Assembly (NCBI GenBank): GCA_024654415.1
Contig: JANLHQ010000029.1
Coordinates: 1-6,080, forward strand
Reading direction: 5' to 3'
Origin: Candidatus Azambacteria bacterium
Lineage (GTDB): Bacteria > Patescibacteriota > Minisyncoccia > GWC2-36-17 > WO2-46-25
DNA: 6,080 bases
The notes beneath the pieces are model-generated. The model had not been told where the DNA came from. It was given only the letters and a program-made list of their open reading frames with translations, and did not search any database. Shown here one piece after another: positions 4,788-6,080 of this stretch. The translations under genes were made by a program, and so were the position numbers. How positions within the stretch are numbered: position 1 is the stretch's first letter; every line of letters begins with the position of its first letter.

Positions 4788-6080
4788 ATGGCAAAAGGAA
4801 AAAACACCTCAAAAAACAAAGCAAAATCAAAAAACGGGAACGAAAAAAACAACGAAGAGAAGAAACCAAGGTTTGATCTTCATCCGGAAACAAAAAAAAG
4901 CGTCCTCGCAGTAATCTTCTTTACAGTTGCCGCAATACTCGTGCTTTCGTATTTTGGATACGCGGGACGTGCGGGAACATATGTATATCGTGCAGTTGAT
5001 GCGCTCCTTGGTATAGGCTTTTTTCTTGTACCTCTCAGTTTTGCGTTTATTGGCGTAAGCTTGCTCCGCACGCTTAAAACCAATATCTATTTTACTTCAT
5101 TTTTTGGAGGAACTCTTTTTTTATTTAGCGTGCTGGGGTTTGTCGACCTTGTTGCGCGACAAAGCGTTGGGGCACCGGTTGATGGCGTTGACGTTGTCGC
5201 TACAGATCATTATCCTGCAGGGTACATCGGGTATGCGATCGCATACCCCTTTGTATACTTTTTTGGTTTCTGGGTCGCATTGTTATTATTTATCGTTGCG
5301 GCGTTGATCGCAATTTCAATCACCTTTAATTTGCCGCTGTTTCATCAGCGAAAGAATGACGAAGAAGAAGTCGACGAGGGGCTTTCTGAGGATGACGAAG
5401 AGGAGCTTGAATCCATTAAAACAATAGAGGAGTGGGAAAAAGATGCGGACGTGGGGTTCACCGCGAAAGCAATTGCGAATGTAAAAGAAAAGACACAGGA
5501 AGCGCTTGAACGAGCAGGCATTGGCTCGCGCGCGAAAGAGGAGAGGCAAAAAGATAGTGGGGGGGCGAGTAATAAAGAAGTCGCTGATTTTGTGGTGGAG
5601 ACACATCAGAAGTTTTATAAAATTCCACCGCTTGATCTACTTGAAAAGGATTCCGGCAAACCAAGCTCGGGAGATGTTGAAGCATATTCTCTGGTGATTC
5701 AAAAAACACTGAAGCATTTTGGTATTGAAGTGGAGATGGGGGAGGTGAACGTGGGGCCGACGGTGACACAGTATACGCTCAAACCTGCGCAAGGCATAAA
5801 GTTATCACGTATTATTGCACTGCAAAACGACCTTTCGCTTGCGCTCGCGGCGCACCCATTACGCATCGAGGCTCCTATTCCTGGGCGATCACTTGTGGGC
5901 ATTGAAGTGCCGAATAAATCAGTCGCGCTTGTGCGTATGCGCAACATGATTGATAACGCCGCGTTTGCACAAGCACCACTACTCACCATGGTGTTAGGAA
6001 GGGATGTTTCAGGGAGCTTACAGTATGCTGATATTGATAAAATGCCGCACCTTTTAATTGCAGGTACTACGGGGTCGGGT
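4788..6080 (+). CDS. ftsK: DNA translocase FtsK/SpoIIIE family, C-terminus cut by window edge
   Basis: FtsK is a membrane-anchored motor that pumps chromosomal DNA through the closing septum and helps dimer resolution. The 431 codons present (counted from 4788) show a Lys/Asn-rich cytoplasmic start and four predicted membrane segments, about 38-56, 70-93, 101-123 and 155-180, as in the family's N-terminal domain. An acidic linker (about 187-210) and a longer charged, flexible stretch follow. The translocase alpha domain begins near Y277 with YKIPPLDLL and includes VGPTVTQYTLKPAQG and the SLVGIEVPN block. The window ends inside Walker A at HLLIAGTTGSG, just before the expected Lys, so the ATPase core, the beta domain and any gamma domain are outside. 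The start at 4788 is preferred because it lies just outside the inverted repeat and shares its context with rnhB. An in-frame ATG at 4776 would add four residues (MSSS). No well-spaced Shine-Dalgarno is seen. Confidence 0.94.
   Translation, partial: MAKGKNTSKNKAKSKNGNEKNNEEKKPRFDLHPETKKSVLAVIFFTVAAILVLSYFGYAGRAGTYVYRAVDALLGIGFFLVPLSFAFIGVSLLRTLKTNIYFTSFFGGTLFLFSVLGFVDLVARQSVGAPVDGVDVVATDHYPAGYIGYAIAYPFVYFFGFWVALLLFIVAALIAISITFNLPLFHQRKNDEEEVDEGLSEDDEEELESIKTIEEWEKDADVGFTAKAIANVKEKTQEALERAGIGSRAKEERQKDSGGASNKEVADFVVETHQKFYKIPPLDLLEKDSGKPSSGDVEAYSLVIQKTLKHFGIEVEMGEVNVGPTVTQYTLKPAQGIKLSRIIALQNDLSLALAAHPLRIEAPIPGRSLVGIEVPNKSVALVRMRNMIDNAAFAQAPLLTMVLGRDVSGSLQYADIDKMPHLLIAGTTGSG

Noticed and set aside
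5316..5989. Minus-strand ORFs of 96-103 codons opposite ftsK
   Set aside because: The plus-strand FtsK frame is intact and family-like across the same bases.

Overview
This is a bacterial chromosomal window carrying three core genes plus an accessory stretch. The gene set (replicative polymerase dnaE, rnhB and an FtsK translocase), the short spacers, the small basic exported proteins and the divergent motif details would fit a Patescibacteria/CPR-type genome. That assignment is inference from style and is not proven by any marker in the window.

Layout. Positions 1-3089 on the minus strand hold all but the C-terminus of DnaE, the DNA polymerase III alpha subunit. A 54-bp divergent spacer (3090-3143) contains nested palindromes. 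It is followed on the plus strand by rnhB (3144-3803), encoding RNase HII with the usual catalytic residues but Met in place of Arg in its GRG motif. A good promoter (3811-3839) then drives two small, tightly spaced ORFs (3895-4161 and 4163-4357). Both have strong Shine-Dalgarno sequences, signal-peptide-like N-termini and very basic tails, and I recognise neither. A near-perfect bidirectional terminator (4377-4411) closes that unit and abuts a near-consensus promoter (4410-4438) pointing at ftsK. The ftsK gene (4788 to the window end) breaks off inside the Walker A motif.

The most interesting part lies between that promoter and ftsK. It is a 343-bp non-coding block (4442-4784) bounded by 31/32-bp imperfect inverted repeats, 28 of 31 positions identical with one gap. 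Inside, each half carries a matching hairpin at the same distance from its end (73 and 75 bp), and a third hairpin sits close to the centre. The block starts where transcription from the upstream promoter should begin and ends 3 bp before the preferred ftsK ATG. Removing it in silico would place that promoter's -10 exactly 6 nt before the ATG, which is a leaderless arrangement. It could be a MITE-like insertion or a large structured ftsK leader RNA, and these two readings can be tested against each other.

Working together: DnaE copies DNA, RNase HII removes misinserted ribonucleotides and primer remnants, and FtsK pumps chromosomes through the division septum. The window is therefore a replication/segregation neighbourhood interrupted by a small secreted-protein operon and a structured element.
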